Shown here piece after piece: positions 1-7,814 of a stretch of DNA of 7,914 nt; positions within the stretch are counted from its first letter, which is position 1, and each line of letters opens with the position of its first letter. The stretch is from Deltaproteobacteria bacterium (GTDB taxonomy: Bacteria > Desulfobacterota > SM23-61). The notes under the pieces are model-generated. The model was not told the origin of the DNA and ran no database searches. It saw only the letters and a list, made by a program, of their open reading frames with translations. Location: the NCBI GenBank assembly GCA_029857975.1, contig JAOUFX010000115.1, positions 1-7,914 on the forward strand, read 5' to 3'. Made by a program: the position numbers and the translations under genes.

Positions 1-723
1 CTTATTGATGAGACCACTTTGCTGAAAGCAGTGACCGGTACCAAGGCTCTGAAACTGGAGGACTACCGGGCAGTTTTCTCCGGCCATCCTATGTTTACCC
101 ATGTTTTTGTGTTCGCTGATTCCGACATCAAAGATATTCCCGACTTTAAGGGGAAAAAAGTGGCGGTGGGAGCTCCAGGCAGCGGCAATGAGGTCGGGGC
201 AAAAGTGATCCTTGGAGAATACGGCCTTTCCTACAAAGACATAACTCCCCAATGGCTTTCCTTTGCCGAGCAGGTCAACGCTTTTAAGGATAAAAATACA
301 GATGTGGGATTCATCGCTGCCGGCGTGCCAACTTCGGGAGTCCTCGATATTACCACAACCGTTTCCGTCCGCTTTATCCCCCTGACGGAAGCCAAACTAA
401 AATCGATCGAGGACAAGAACCCGGCCTTCTTCCTTAACCTTCTGCCCGCCAATACCTATAAAGGCCAGACCAAGGATGTGATCGGAATGGGTTCGGCGGG
501 TACGATCACCGTCCATAAGGACATGGATGAAACTACCGCCTACTGGCTCTGCAAGGTCATAGCTGAACACTGGAAAGAATTGGCGGAGATTCACCCCGCT
601 GGAGCTACCTACCGGCTGAATCGAATTTATGACGGCGTAGGCATCCCGTTCCATCCCGGGGCGATCAAGTATCTCAAAGAAGTGGGGGTCTGGGACAAGC
701 GGCCGGCCCGTTTCCGGAAGTAA
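1..723 (+). CDS. TAXI family TRAP transporter solute-binding subunit (5' end outside window)
   Basis: This is the periplasmic binding protein of a TRAP (tripartite ATP-independent periplasmic) transporter; it captures a small organic solute, typically an organic anion, and hands it to the membrane permease. The frame is open from base 1 and ends at TAA 721-723, giving 240 visible residues. Family members are usually about 320-340 residues, so roughly 80-100 N-terminal residues including the export signal lie before the window. The TTG at 19 is an internal Leu codon, not a start. Family hallmarks seen: GAPGSGNE (visible residues 57-64) after a KGKKVAV strand, then LSFAEQVNAFKDKNTDVGF and AAGVPTSGV, and near the C terminus GIPFHPGAIKYLKE. 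The fused permease gene follows after 55 bases on the same strand, so the two form a transporter operon. Family assignment is secure; the ligand cannot be read from the sequence. Confidence 0.93.
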   Translation, partial: LIDETTLLKAVTGTKALKLEDYRAVFSGHPMFTHVFVFADSDIKDIPDFKGKKVAVGAPGSGNEVGAKVILGEYGLSYKDITPQWLSFAEQVNAFKDKNTDVGFIAAGVPTSGVLDITTTVSVRFIPLTEAKLKSIEDKNPAFFLNLLPANTYKGQTKDVIGMGSAGTITVHKDMDETTAYWLCKVIAEHWKELAEIHPAGATYRLNRIYDGVGIPFHPGAIKYLKEVGVWDKRPARFRK

Positions 724-764
724 CCTTTGCGGCCACGTCATAAGGAACTGAGAGACAACATCCG

Positions 765-771
765 AAGGAGG
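765..771 (+). promoter_or_regulatory. Strong ribosome binding site of the TRAP permease gene
   Basis: AAGGAGG lies 7 bases before the ATG at 779, an ideal Shine-Dalgarno sequence and spacing. It fixes the permease start at 779. Another ATG at 772, in a different frame, directly abuts this motif and is too close to be used. Confidence 0.85.
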
Positions 772-778
772 ATGAGTC

Positions 779-2710
779 ATGCGCCAGTTTCGGGGGGGTA
801 TGGCCTTATTGGTAACGGCCATAGGGGTCACCTGGTCAATATTTCAGCTCTGGACTGGCGGCATCGAAATAATGGTGGCCATGCGGCAACGGGCCATCCA
901 CCTCCTGTTTACGGAGATCCTCATCTTCCTCCTGTTCCCCCTGCGCAAGGACTGGGTCAACAGCCAGCTGGCGTTGGCCTTTGACCTGGTCCTGGCCGGC
1001 CTCAGCGCCATCGCCGGCATCTATATTTACACCCAATACGAAGTACTCACCCTCAGGATCGGCATCAGCACCCTCCCCGATCTTATCCTGGGCTCCATCG
1101 CCACCGTTCTCCTGCTGGAGGCGACCCGGCGGGCCATTGGTCCCTTCCTGACCGGCATTGCCGCAGTATTTCTCCTTTATGCCTACTTTGGACAATATGC
1201 TCCGGATCTGTTCGCTCACCGGGGATATCCGATCGCCCGCATCGTCAGCCAGATGTATCTCACCACCGAGGGTATGTATGGGCTGGTATTGGGGGTTTCG
1301 GCAACCTTCATTTATCTCTTTGTTTTGTTCGGGGCATTTCTAAAAGCTTCCGGGGGAGGACAGCTGTTCATCGATCTGGCTTACGGCCTATTCGGTCGGG
1401 TGCGCGGAGGGCCGGCCAAGGTAGCCGTGGTCGCCAGCGGCCTCTTTGGTACGGTTTCTGGCAGTGCGGCTGCCAATGTTGTCGGAACGGGCACTTTCAC
1501 CATTCCCCTGATGAAAAGCATCGGCTACCGGTCCCACTTTGCCGGAGCCGTTGAAGCGGTCGCTTCTGCCGGCGGGCAACTGATGCCGCCCATCATGGGC
1601 GCTGCGGCTTTCATTATGTCCGAGATCCTCCAAATTCCCTACATCAAGATCTGTTTGCATGCCCTGCTGCCCGCGCTACTCTACTATTTTTGCGCTTTCA
1701 TCATGGTGGACTTGGAGGCAGCCAAGACCGGCTTAAAAGGAGTGCCTAAGGAGGGTCTCCCTAAGGTGGGGCGGATCCTGCGGGAGCGGGGGCTCTTGTT
1801 ACTGCCGATTCCGGTCCTGATTTACATTCTTGCCGTAGTCCAGGCAACGCCCATGAAAGCGGCCTTCTGGGCGATTATCACAACCTTCGGTCTGCTCGCT
1901 GCTCAAACCGTGCTCAACCTGGTCCGGGTCCTGGGAGGAAAGGGATCCCTTTGGCAAGCCGGGGTTTCTCTCCTCCGCCAAACCACAACGGCAATGCATG
2001 AGGGAGCAGTGGGCACGTTGATCGTCGCCTCGGCCTGCGCCACGGCTGGCATTGTTATCGGGGTGACCAACCTGACCGGGCTGGGATTGAAACTTTCGGG
2101 TATCTTAGTCGATTTATCCCATGGTTACCTCCTGGCTCTTCTGGTGCTGACCATGATCGCTTCCATCATCCTGGGGATGGGCTTGCCGACGACCGCCTGT
2201 TACATCCTGCTCGCTGTCCTGGCTGCGCCGGCCCTAATTAAAATGGGAGTGATGCCCATCGCCGCTCACCTCTTCGTCTTTTACTTTGGGATCATTTCGG
2301 CCATTACTCCGCCCGTTGCCGGTGCCGCCTATGCCGCCGCGCCCATCGCGGGCGTAGGACCCATGAAGATTGGTTTCACGGCCTGCCGCCTGGGGATTGC
2401 GGCATTTATTCTTCCCTATATGTGGGTGTATGGCTCTGCTCTGCTCCTGATTGGGGAGCCCCTGAAGGTGGCCTTGGGAGTAGTCACCAGCGTCATCGGC
2501 ATCGCTGCCTGCGCGTGCGCCATCCAGGGTTACTTGCTACGTCCCGTCAGCATGCTCGAAAGAATCCTTTTATTGATTGCGGCGCTATTCTTAATTAAGC
2601 CAGGCTGGATCACCGACGGGATCGGTTTGGCCCTGCTCATTCCCGTGATCATTCATCAAGTGTTCTCTGCCGCCCGGGAGCGCAAGAAAGTTTTTTCCCC
2701 AGCGTCTTAG
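779..2710 (+). CDS. TRAP transporter permease, fused 4TM/12TM (DctQ-DctM type) protein
   Basis: This 643-residue inner-membrane protein combines the small (DctQ-like) and large (DctM-like) TRAP membrane subunits, the usual partner of TAXI binding proteins. It would move the delivered solute inward using a sodium or proton gradient (family knowledge). It is hydrophobic throughout, with many predicted membrane helices. Motifs seen: LEATRR at 113-118, HRGYP at 147-151, YLTTEG at 160-165, GTVSGSAAAN at 224-233 followed by TGTFTIPLMK and GGQLMPPIMGAAAF, and GMGLPTT at 466-472 with ITPPVAGAAYAAAPIAG downstream; the paired GSxSGSAAAN-like and GxGLPTT-like segments are typical of DctM-like domains. 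The length matches shorter members of the fused family; I see no extra C-terminal domain as found in some ~850-residue relatives. The start is set by the AAGGAGG site 7 bases upstream. The gene ends 11 bases from the convergent flavoprotein gene. Confidence 0.95.
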   Translation: MRQFRGGMALLVTAIGVTWSIFQLWTGGIEIMVAMRQRAIHLLFTEILIFLLFPLRKDWVNSQLALAFDLVLAGLSAIAGIYIYTQYEVLTLRIGISTLPDLILGSIATVLLLEATRRAIGPFLTGIAAVFLLYAYFGQYAPDLFAHRGYPIARIVSQMYLTTEGMYGLVLGVSATFIYLFVLFGAFLKASGGGQLFIDLAYGLFGRVRGGPAKVAVVASGLFGTVSGSAAANVVGTGTFTIPLMKSIGYRSHFAGAVEAVASAGGQLMPPIMGAAAFIMSEILQIPYIKICLHALLPALLYYFCAFIMVDLEAAKTGLKGVPKEGLPKVGRILRERGLLLLPIPVLIYILAVVQATPMKAAFWAIITTFGLLAAQTVLNLVRVLGGKGSLWQAGVSLLRQTTTAMHEGAVGTLIVASACATAGIVIGVTNLTGLGLKLSGILVDLSHGYLLALLVLTMIASIILGMGLPTTACYILLAVLAAPALIKMGVMPIAAHLFVFYFGIISAITPPVAGAAYAAAPIAGVGPMKIGFTACRLGIAAFILPYMWVYGSALLLIGEPLKVALGVVTSVIGIAACACAIQGYLLRPVSMLERILLLIAALFLIKPGWITDGIGLALLIPVIIHQVFSAARERKKVFSPAS

Positions 2711-2721
2711 GAACAATCCCC
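2711..2721. other. 11-base convergent gene junction without visible terminator
   Basis: The permease stop (TAG 2708-2710) and the flavoprotein stop (TAA, complement of 2722-2724) are separated by 11 bases. I see no GC-rich hairpin followed by a T-run on either strand here. A plus-strand T6 run at 2691-2696 lies inside the permease gene and has no convincing stem before it. Transcripts from the two sides probably overlap at their 3' ends. Confidence 0.7.
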
Positions 2722-4155
2722 TTACCTCTCCTTTTCCCCCGATAGCGACTCTTGCGCTGCTTCCCGCCCGGCGATGCGGCCGAAGGCCAGACATTCTCCC
2801 AAATTTCCAGCACCCTGGTAGAGTAATCCGTAGAGAGAGCCCAATTCTCCTGCGCTGTACAGCCGCGGAATGGGGCGCCCATCGGGGTAAAGGACCTGGG
2901 CCTTAGCATTGCGACGGGGTCCTCCCTGGGTGTTGATCAGGCAGGGCCATAACTTCACGGCGTAGTAAGGCCCCGGTCCCAAAGAGGCAAGTTTATCTTG
3001 CGGGCGATGGAATTCTGCATCCTCACCGCGCTGGCAGCTCTGGTTATACCGATCAACGGTCTTTTCCAGGAAGGTTCGGTCGAGGCTTGTTTTTTGGGCT
3101 AGGCCAGCAAGGGTATCATCAGCAAGGATCCAGCCCCGCCGTATTTCTTCTCCATTATCCTTGGACCAGGCATATCGCCCCCGATTGTATCCTATGGCCG
3201 TCACGCCTATCGGGCCAGTTTGGCGGGTGACCTCATCGAAAATCAAAAAACAGGGGATACGGGGATAGCGTAAGCTGTGGGGGTCAAAAAAATCGACGAG
3301 AAAATTATAAGCATGAATGTCGGCGAATTCCGAGGCAAAGCGCTTCCCTTGCTGGTCCACAAAAATATAACGGTAGGAGGCCGGGCGGATCATGAAAGCT
3401 GCTTCAAATTCGGGAGCCTTAAAGCCCAAAAGCGTGGAAACCCCGGACATATGCCAGAGGTCTGCACCCACCTGCTGGGCCATGCGTATGCCATCCCCCG
3501 TGTTCCCCGGCGTCCCCAAAGAATAATAAGGGTACCCTTTGAGATAGTTCATCTTCATCCACTCATCAAATTCAAAACCCCCGCAGGTGAGGATTATGCC
3601 CTTCTTGGCCTGCACGGCCTTTTCTTTTCCTTCCTTTTGAATAACAGCGCCAATCACGGCCCCTTGGGAATCGGTCAGGAGGGCCTTAGCCGGCGATCGG
3701 CACCATACCGTGATATTCCGGCTCTCCACCCGGGAGCGGAGAAAATTCCAGAAGGCGTTTTCATTCTCCGAGTTGGGTCCGGTTATCATTCGCTTTTCTA
3801 TGGAATCCTCGCCGGACAGTTGCGGAAAGGCAGCCCCGCCATAGACATGAGTCCGGGCACCCCGGCTTTCTAACCATTCCCGGTTTTTCAGGCATTCTTC
3901 GGCGTAGATCCGGATCATCTCCGGTTCCACGCCGCGGGAAACCCGGTAGCACAGGTTTTTCAGGTAACGGAATCCCCCGGCGAAGTCTTTCAAGTTCAGG
4001 AATCCGCCCTTAGAGATATTGGTGCTCCCCCCGCCTTTCTCCATTTTCTCCACTATTAAGACCTTGGCGCCTAAATCATGCGCCGTTACGGCGGCAACGG
4101 CCCCTGCCCCGCCGAACCCGATGATTAGGACTTCGGTCTCCTCATCCCATTTCAT
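2722..4155 (-). CDS. FAD-dependent oxidoreductase, FAD_binding_2 / fumarate reductase flavoprotein-like
   Basis: This predicted cytoplasmic flavoenzyme of 477 residues belongs to the superfamily of fumarate reductase flavoproteins and 3-ketosteroid dehydrogenases. Seen: an N-terminal dinucleotide-binding fold EVLIIGFGGAGA (GxGxxG at 13-18) with the ribose-binding acidic residue Glu36 in VLIVEK; GGGSTNISKGG at 41-51; NTGDG at 218-222; KRF at 271-273; NTQGGP at 408-413; and a C-terminal FAD-contact region, AGELGS at 435-440 and GNLGECLAFGR at 450-460. There is no signal peptide, heme motif or Fe-S cysteine cluster, so electron donors would be separate proteins or the FAD itself. The frame stays open 73 codons upstream, but ATG 4155 is preferred because AGGGGAGA precedes it by 7 bases and the family fold begins at once. 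By motif alignment, the catalytic Arg and His of fumarate reductase are not present, so the substrate is unknown. The gene lies downstream of the cyclase gene on the same strand, possibly co-transcribed, and is convergent with the TRAP operon. Confidence 0.92.
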   Translation of the reverse strand: MKWDEETEVLIIGFGGAGAVAAVTAHDLGAKVLIVEKMEKGGGSTNISKGGFLNLKDFAGGFRYLKNLCYRVSRGVEPEMIRIYAEECLKNREWLESRGARTHVYGGAAFPQLSGEDSIEKRMITGPNSENENAFWNFLRSRVESRNITVWCRSPAKALLTDSQGAVIGAVIQKEGKEKAVQAKKGIILTCGGFEFDEWMKMNYLKGYPYYSLGTPGNTGDGIRMAQQVGADLWHMSGVSTLLGFKAPEFEAAFMIRPASYRYIFVDQQGKRFASEFADIHAYNFLVDFFDPHSLRYPRIPCFLIFDEVTRQTGPIGVTAIGYNRGRYAWSKDNGEEIRRGWILADDTLAGLAQKTSLDRTFLEKTVDRYNQSCQRGEDAEFHRPQDKLASLGPGPYYAVKLWPCLINTQGGPRRNAKAQVLYPDGRPIPRLYSAGELGSLYGLLYQGAGNLGECLAFGRIAGREAAQESLSGEKER

Positions 4156-4288
4156 GATTTTATCTCCCCTTGAAAATAGGTTTATGACCTTCGAAGAAGG
4201 CTGCCTGCGCTCCAGCATCCTCCTGCCTGGAAAATGAATGTGGGGTTTCAGCGGGAATTGAATTTGACTGAGGGGCGTGGCCGGATTT
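4156..4288 (-). other. 133-base gap between cyclase and flavoprotein genes
   Basis: On the minus strand this is the spacer from the cyclase stop to the flavoprotein start. It holds the flavoprotein ribosome binding site. It also holds a small CCTTC/GAAGG stem with a 3-base loop (4188-4200) and two copies of CTGCCTG on the plus strand (4201-4207 and 4223-4229). I see no strong terminator and no convincing -35/-10 pair, so read-through from the cyclase gene is plausible. The flavoprotein frame remains open through the whole gap. Confidence 0.5.
4163..4170 (-). promoter_or_regulatory. Ribosome binding site of the flavoprotein gene
   Basis: On the minus strand AGGGGAGA ends 7 bases before the ATG at 4155-4153. 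It decides the start against the in-frame upstream ATG at 4218-4216, which has AGGAGG directly abutting it with no spacer. Confidence 0.75.
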
Positions 4289-7200
4289 TTAACCCGAAGG
4301 TGGTGGTTGGGATTTATATTGCTGCCGCAACTTCTGTGCTTGCGCCCAATCAAACCTTGCCCCGAGTTCTTCAAAGATAGATTCGGCCGTTTCCAAATGG
4401 CCGAAATTCTTTAAAAACTTGCCCATTTCCAGATAAGTTAACCCCAGTTCGTACCGTGCTTCCAGAGCATTGGCTGCTCCTAAACTCCGTTGCCACCAGC
4501 GCTGGGCGCGTCCCGGCTTGCCCTTGAGCCACTCTTGCGTTCCTTGCATGCGATAAGCGGCTATCTGCGCCGCTCGATCAAATTTGGCCAGTTTTAAGGC
4601 TATCGTACAGGCCGGTTGCGCCTTTTTCATTGCCGCGCCCCTTGCGGATTCCCCCGCCTGCTCTGCACCAATCAGATAAGCCTGGGCCAAGTGAAGGCGT
4701 ACCGGAATGCAGGAAAAACCCCGCAAGCGATGTTCCCTGACCAGTTGACAACCTTCCTCCAATACGGATAGACCCTGTTGGATATTCCCCTGCCGAAGGT
4801 AGCACCGTCCCAGGATTCCGCTGGCATATACGACAACTTGATGGTCCGGAACGCTTTTGAGCAGGTCAAGAGCCTGCCGCATCTTCGCTATGGCTTCATC
4901 CAATGCTCCCGCTTGATCCAAGGCGGCAGCCAGCATAAATAATCCCCAGCCCCACGCCTGGTGATCACCCGCATCCTGGCTGACGCGAATAATTTCCTGG
5001 CAAAGGTTGACACGGTCGGTTAAGTTTTCTTGGAACCAAAGCAGACTTTCAGCCATTTTCACGCCTGCCCACCTGCGCAAATGGCCTGCTTCCCAATAGG
5101 CCGTAGCCGAACGACGGTAGTGTTCAAGGGCCTTTTTCCCTTGGCCTAAAGCGTGGTGTTCATGAAGCGCCAGGCCAAGATAGGCCTGACCCAGCGCTAT
5201 GGGTTGCTGCGTTCGTTCGGCCAGAGCTACGGCACGCGAGTGGTAGAAATGGGCCAGCCAGGGCATAGGAATCGCGTCGCAAACCAGTCCTACACCCATT
5301 GAGGCCAACACTCTTTCCGCAGGAAGGCCGCTTTGCTCAGCAAGGTTCAGCTCCAAGAGGGAATCCAGCACGAGGCGCTCGGGGTCCATGAAATAGTCCA
5401 TCCAAGCCATTACGGAATAGATGCGACACCGTTCCTGGGCGATACCCTCAGCACCTTCAGGCCTACACTTCTTTCCCAGACAGGATAACAACCGGTGTCT
5501 GGCCTGGCGGACCATCTCTTTCCCGATGGCCAGGCGAACGCCCCGGGAAGAAACAGGATACGGGCTTCCCAGGGAGAACAGTGCCCGGAGCAGGTACTCT
5601 CGTGCCGACTGATTCTGCCCGCGCCGGAACAATGCCTCTCCCATCTTGCGTTCCAAGATCGCCCGTTGCAAGGGGTCCCAGCGGTTACCGAACGCACGTG
5701 TATGGGCGGCCAGGGCTTGGCGGTAATGCTCCAAGGCTTCGGCGTCGGCCGCTATTTTTCCTGCCTGGTCGCCGGCTTTGAACAGATAATCCTGGGCCTT
5801 CTCCCACTCTTCGGCCTGGGTATAATGGTAGGCCAGCAAACCGTAGAATTCGTCGAGACGGTCCGCAAAGAGTGCTTCCACGCATTCTCCTACGTGTCGG
5901 TGCAGTTCCTTTCTTCGCTGTCGCAGAATGCTCTCATAGGCGGCTTCCTGTACGAGGGCGTGTTTAAAAATGTATTCCAGCTCTGGAATCCGGCTCTTTT
6001 CGCGGACGAGTTCAAGGTTCTGCAGCTCCGCCAGGTGGCGATCCAATTCCCGGTCTGCCTCCATAATTCCCCGCAGCACGCGATAGAAAAAGATACGCCC
6101 GATGACCGAGGCCAGTTTGAGGACTTGTTTTACCTCATCATCCAAGCGGTCAATCCGGGCCATGACCACTCCTTGCAGGGTAGCAGGGATGGTGATCTGA
6201 TCGACCCGGGCCGTAGCCTGCCAACGCCCCGTATTCCGATCACGAACAAAGGCGCCAAGGTCGATCAGCACCCGGATCATTTCTTCGAGGAAAAAAGGAT
6301 TCCCCTCGGCTTTATGGAGTAGCCCCTCCCCCAGGCGGGGCATAAAGGTGTCGATGGGCAGCAGGTTGCGAACCAGTTGGGCACTCTCCTTCGGAGAAAG
6401 AGGTGTAAGGGCAATTTCCTGGTAGCAGTCGGCATAGTCCTGGGCAGCAATCTCTTGCAGGCGTGTTGACGGGGTCTCTGCGTCTGGCCGGCCCACGCCA
6501 CAGATGAGCAGAGGCCCTTCGCGAACGAGCGGCAGAAGATGTTCCAGCAATAAAGCAGAGGAGTGGTCAAGCCAGTGTAAATCTTCAAAAATAAGGACTA
6601 ACGGCCGCTCTTGCGCTAATTGGGCAAAAAATCTTCGGGTACTGCGGAAAACCTGGCGCCCCATTGTTTCACCGTCTAAATATTTAACCCGTTCCGCTAA
6701 GTTTTTAGGAACGTTCAAAGACAGTAAAGTAGCCAGGTACGGAAGAATTTCAGCTGGCTCTTCGGGAAACAAAGAACAAATGCGGCGCTCGAGTTTCGCC
6801 CAACGCTGTTCTTCGTGATCTTCAGCAGTAATGCCTGCGTCTGCCTGGATGATCTCCAGAAAGGGCCAATAGCTGATGGTCTGGCTGAAGGAGAGGGTGC
6901 GGCCTTCAAGCCATAAAAGGGGCTGGGGAGTCATCTGGCGTCTGACTTCGGCCACCAGCCGGGATTTTCCCAGCCCGGCCTCTCCGCTAATGGACACCAG
7001 GCTGCCCTGCCCGTCCAGCAAGCGATCCAGGCAATGAAGGAAGGCAGTAACTTCTTCATCGCGCCCCACGAGGGGAGAATTGATTCCCCGCCCTTCCCGC
7101 CCGCGCCGGGAACCCGGTTGGGTCCGCAGACCCATGAGTCTATAAACGGGGACGGGGTCGGCCTTCCCTTTCACCCGCAGAGGGCCGAGATCTTTAAAGG

Positions 7201-7714
7201 AAAAGAGGTGATGGGTCCGCCGATAGGTGTCCGCTCCGACCAGAATCTCGCCTCGCTGGGATAGGTGCCCTAAGTGGGCGGCCAGGTTCACCGCATCACC
7301 CATGACGGAATAATCCTGCTGGCTGCGGGGTCCAATGCCCCCGGCGATGACCAAACCGGTGTTAATGCCAAAGTGGGCTTCCAGATGAAGGCCATGGACC
7401 GCATTAAACGCCGTGATCGCCTCCTGCATGCATAACGCAGCCCGGAGAGCGCGTTCGGGGTCGTTTTCGTGGGCGACGGGCGCGCCAAAAAGCGCCATAA
7501 TTTCGTCGCCGATGAATTTATCCACTGTGCCCCCGTATTGGGTCACAGCCGGTACCAGCTGTTCGAAGCAGGCGTTCATCAAGTCGCGAACTTGTTCTGG
7601 GTCCATTGTTTCGGCCAGGCCGGTGAACCCGGCAATGTCGGCGAACATCACAGTGATGAGCTTCCGTTCAGCAGGCAGGTCTAATCTGCCCCTTCTTTTC
7701 TTGTTCTCTTCCAC
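4289..7714 (-). CDS. Class III adenylate cyclase-like domain fused to STAND/AAA ATPase and TPR-like region
   Basis: This large signalling protein has 1141 residues from the GTG at 7714. Domain order: class III nucleotidyl cyclase (about 16-195), an Arg/Gly-rich linker, a predicted ATPase (about 214-600), then a helical TPR-like region (about 620-1125). Cyclase residues seen: metal-binding Asp26 (FADIAGFT) and Asp70 (KFIGDE), adenine-selecting Lys67 paired with Ser136 as in class IIIb adenylate cyclases, and Asn143 in GDAVN. The transition-state Arg position holds His147 (VNLAAHL). ATPase motifs: LVGRDEE at 215-221, Walker A GEAGLGKS at 244-251, Walker B LVLIFEDLHWLD at 372-383, then GNPFFLEE (471-478) and FKHALVQEAAY (583-593). 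The double zinc-ribbon N terminus common in such fusions is absent. GTG 7714 is chosen because GGAG lies 7 bases upstream; an in-frame TTG at 7816 would give 1175 residues but has no clear ribosome site. The expected role is ATP-dependent sensing linked to cAMP synthesis; the signal is unknown. Confidence 0.9.
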   Translation of the reverse strand: MEENKKRRGRLDLPAERKLITVMFADIAGFTGLAETMDPEQVRDLMNACFEQLVPAVTQYGGTVDKFIGDEIMALFGAPVAHENDPERALRAALCMQEAITAFNAVHGLHLEAHFGINTGLVIAGGIGPRSQQDYSVMGDAVNLAAHLGHLSQRGEILVGADTYRRTHHLFSFKDLGPLRVKGKADPVPVYRLMGLRTQPGSRRGREGRGINSPLVGRDEEVTAFLHCLDRLLDGQGSLVSISGEAGLGKSRLVAEVRRQMTPQPLLWLEGRTLSFSQTISYWPFLEIIQADAGITAEDHEEQRWAKLERRICSLFPEEPAEILPYLATLLSLNVPKNLAERVKYLDGETMGRQVFRSTRRFFAQLAQERPLVLIFEDLHWLDHSSALLLEHLLPLVREGPLLICGVGRPDAETPSTRLQEIAAQDYADCYQEIALTPLSPKESAQLVRNLLPIDTFMPRLGEGLLHKAEGNPFFLEEMIRVLIDLGAFVRDRNTGRWQATARVDQITIPATLQGVVMARIDRLDDEVKQVLKLASVIGRIFFYRVLRGIMEADRELDRHLAELQNLELVREKSRIPELEYIFKHALVQEAAYESILRQRRKELHRHVGECVEALFADRLDEFYGLLAYHYTQAEEWEKAQDYLFKAGDQAGKIAADAEALEHYRQALAAHTRAFGNRWDPLQRAILERKMGEALFRRGQNQSAREYLLRALFSLGSPYPVSSRGVRLAIGKEMVRQARHRLLSCLGKKCRPEGAEGIAQERCRIYSVMAWMDYFMDPERLVLDSLLELNLAEQSGLPAERVLASMGVGLVCDAIPMPWLAHFYHSRAVALAERTQQPIALGQAYLGLALHEHHALGQGKKALEHYRRSATAYWEAGHLRRWAGVKMAESLLWFQENLTDRVNLCQEIIRVSQDAGDHQAWGWGLFMLAAALDQAGALDEAIAKMRQALDLLKSVPDHQVVVYASGILGRCYLRQGNIQQGLSVLEEGCQLVREHRLRGFSCIPVRLHLAQAYLIGAEQAGESARGAAMKKAQPACTIALKLAKFDRAAQIAAYRMQGTQEWLKGKPGRAQRWWQRSLGAANALEARYELGLTYLEMGKFLKNFGHLETAESIFEELGARFDWAQAQKLRQQYKSQPPPSG

Positions 7715-7721
7715 CAAGAAA

Positions 7722-7725
7722 CTCC
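7722..7725 (-). promoter_or_regulatory. Ribosome binding site deciding the cyclase gene start
   Basis: GGAG on the minus strand is followed by a 7-base spacer and GTG at 7714-7712; a TTG directly before it (7717-7715) is a weaker alternative. The cyclase domain begins about 16 residues after this start. The 34 residues that the upstream TTG at 7816 would add match no domain I recognise. Confidence 0.55.
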
Positions 7726-7814
7726 GGAAGTTAAAGAAGGTCGGGTTGAGAATTATGAGATTGTGACGGTCTTTCCACTTTGCCAGGGTAAACCAGGGTG
7801 GAGCTACAGCGTGC

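Noticed and set aside
397..831. 144-residue minus-strand open frame spanning the TAXI/permease junction
   Set aside because: It is antisense to the well-supported TAXI coding sequence and lacks any recognisable motif or ribosome site.
727..984. Plus-strand frame overlapping the permease start (also readable from ATG 772)
   Set aside because: The ATG at 772 directly abuts the Shine-Dalgarno motif, and the product is a low-complexity out-of-frame translation of the permease gene.
2680..2721. Possible intrinsic terminator near the T6 run at the permease end
   Set aside because: The CCCGGG-containing sequence before the T-run does not form a stem immediately next to it, so the terminator pattern is not met.
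3277..3873. 198-residue plus-strand open frame
   Set aside because: It lies wholly antisense to the flavoprotein gene, and its translation shows no recognisable domain.
4156..4374. 73-codon N-terminal extension of the flavoprotein, overlapping the cyclase gene end
   Set aside because: The flavin-binding fold starts right after ATG 4155, which has a good ribosome site; the extension is not signal-peptide-like and would overlap the upstream gene by 86 bases.
5495..6322. 275-residue plus-strand open frame
   Set aside because: It is antisense to the ATPase/TPR region of the cyclase protein, whose own frame carries clear family motifs; the plus-strand translation matches no family I know and has no ribosome site.
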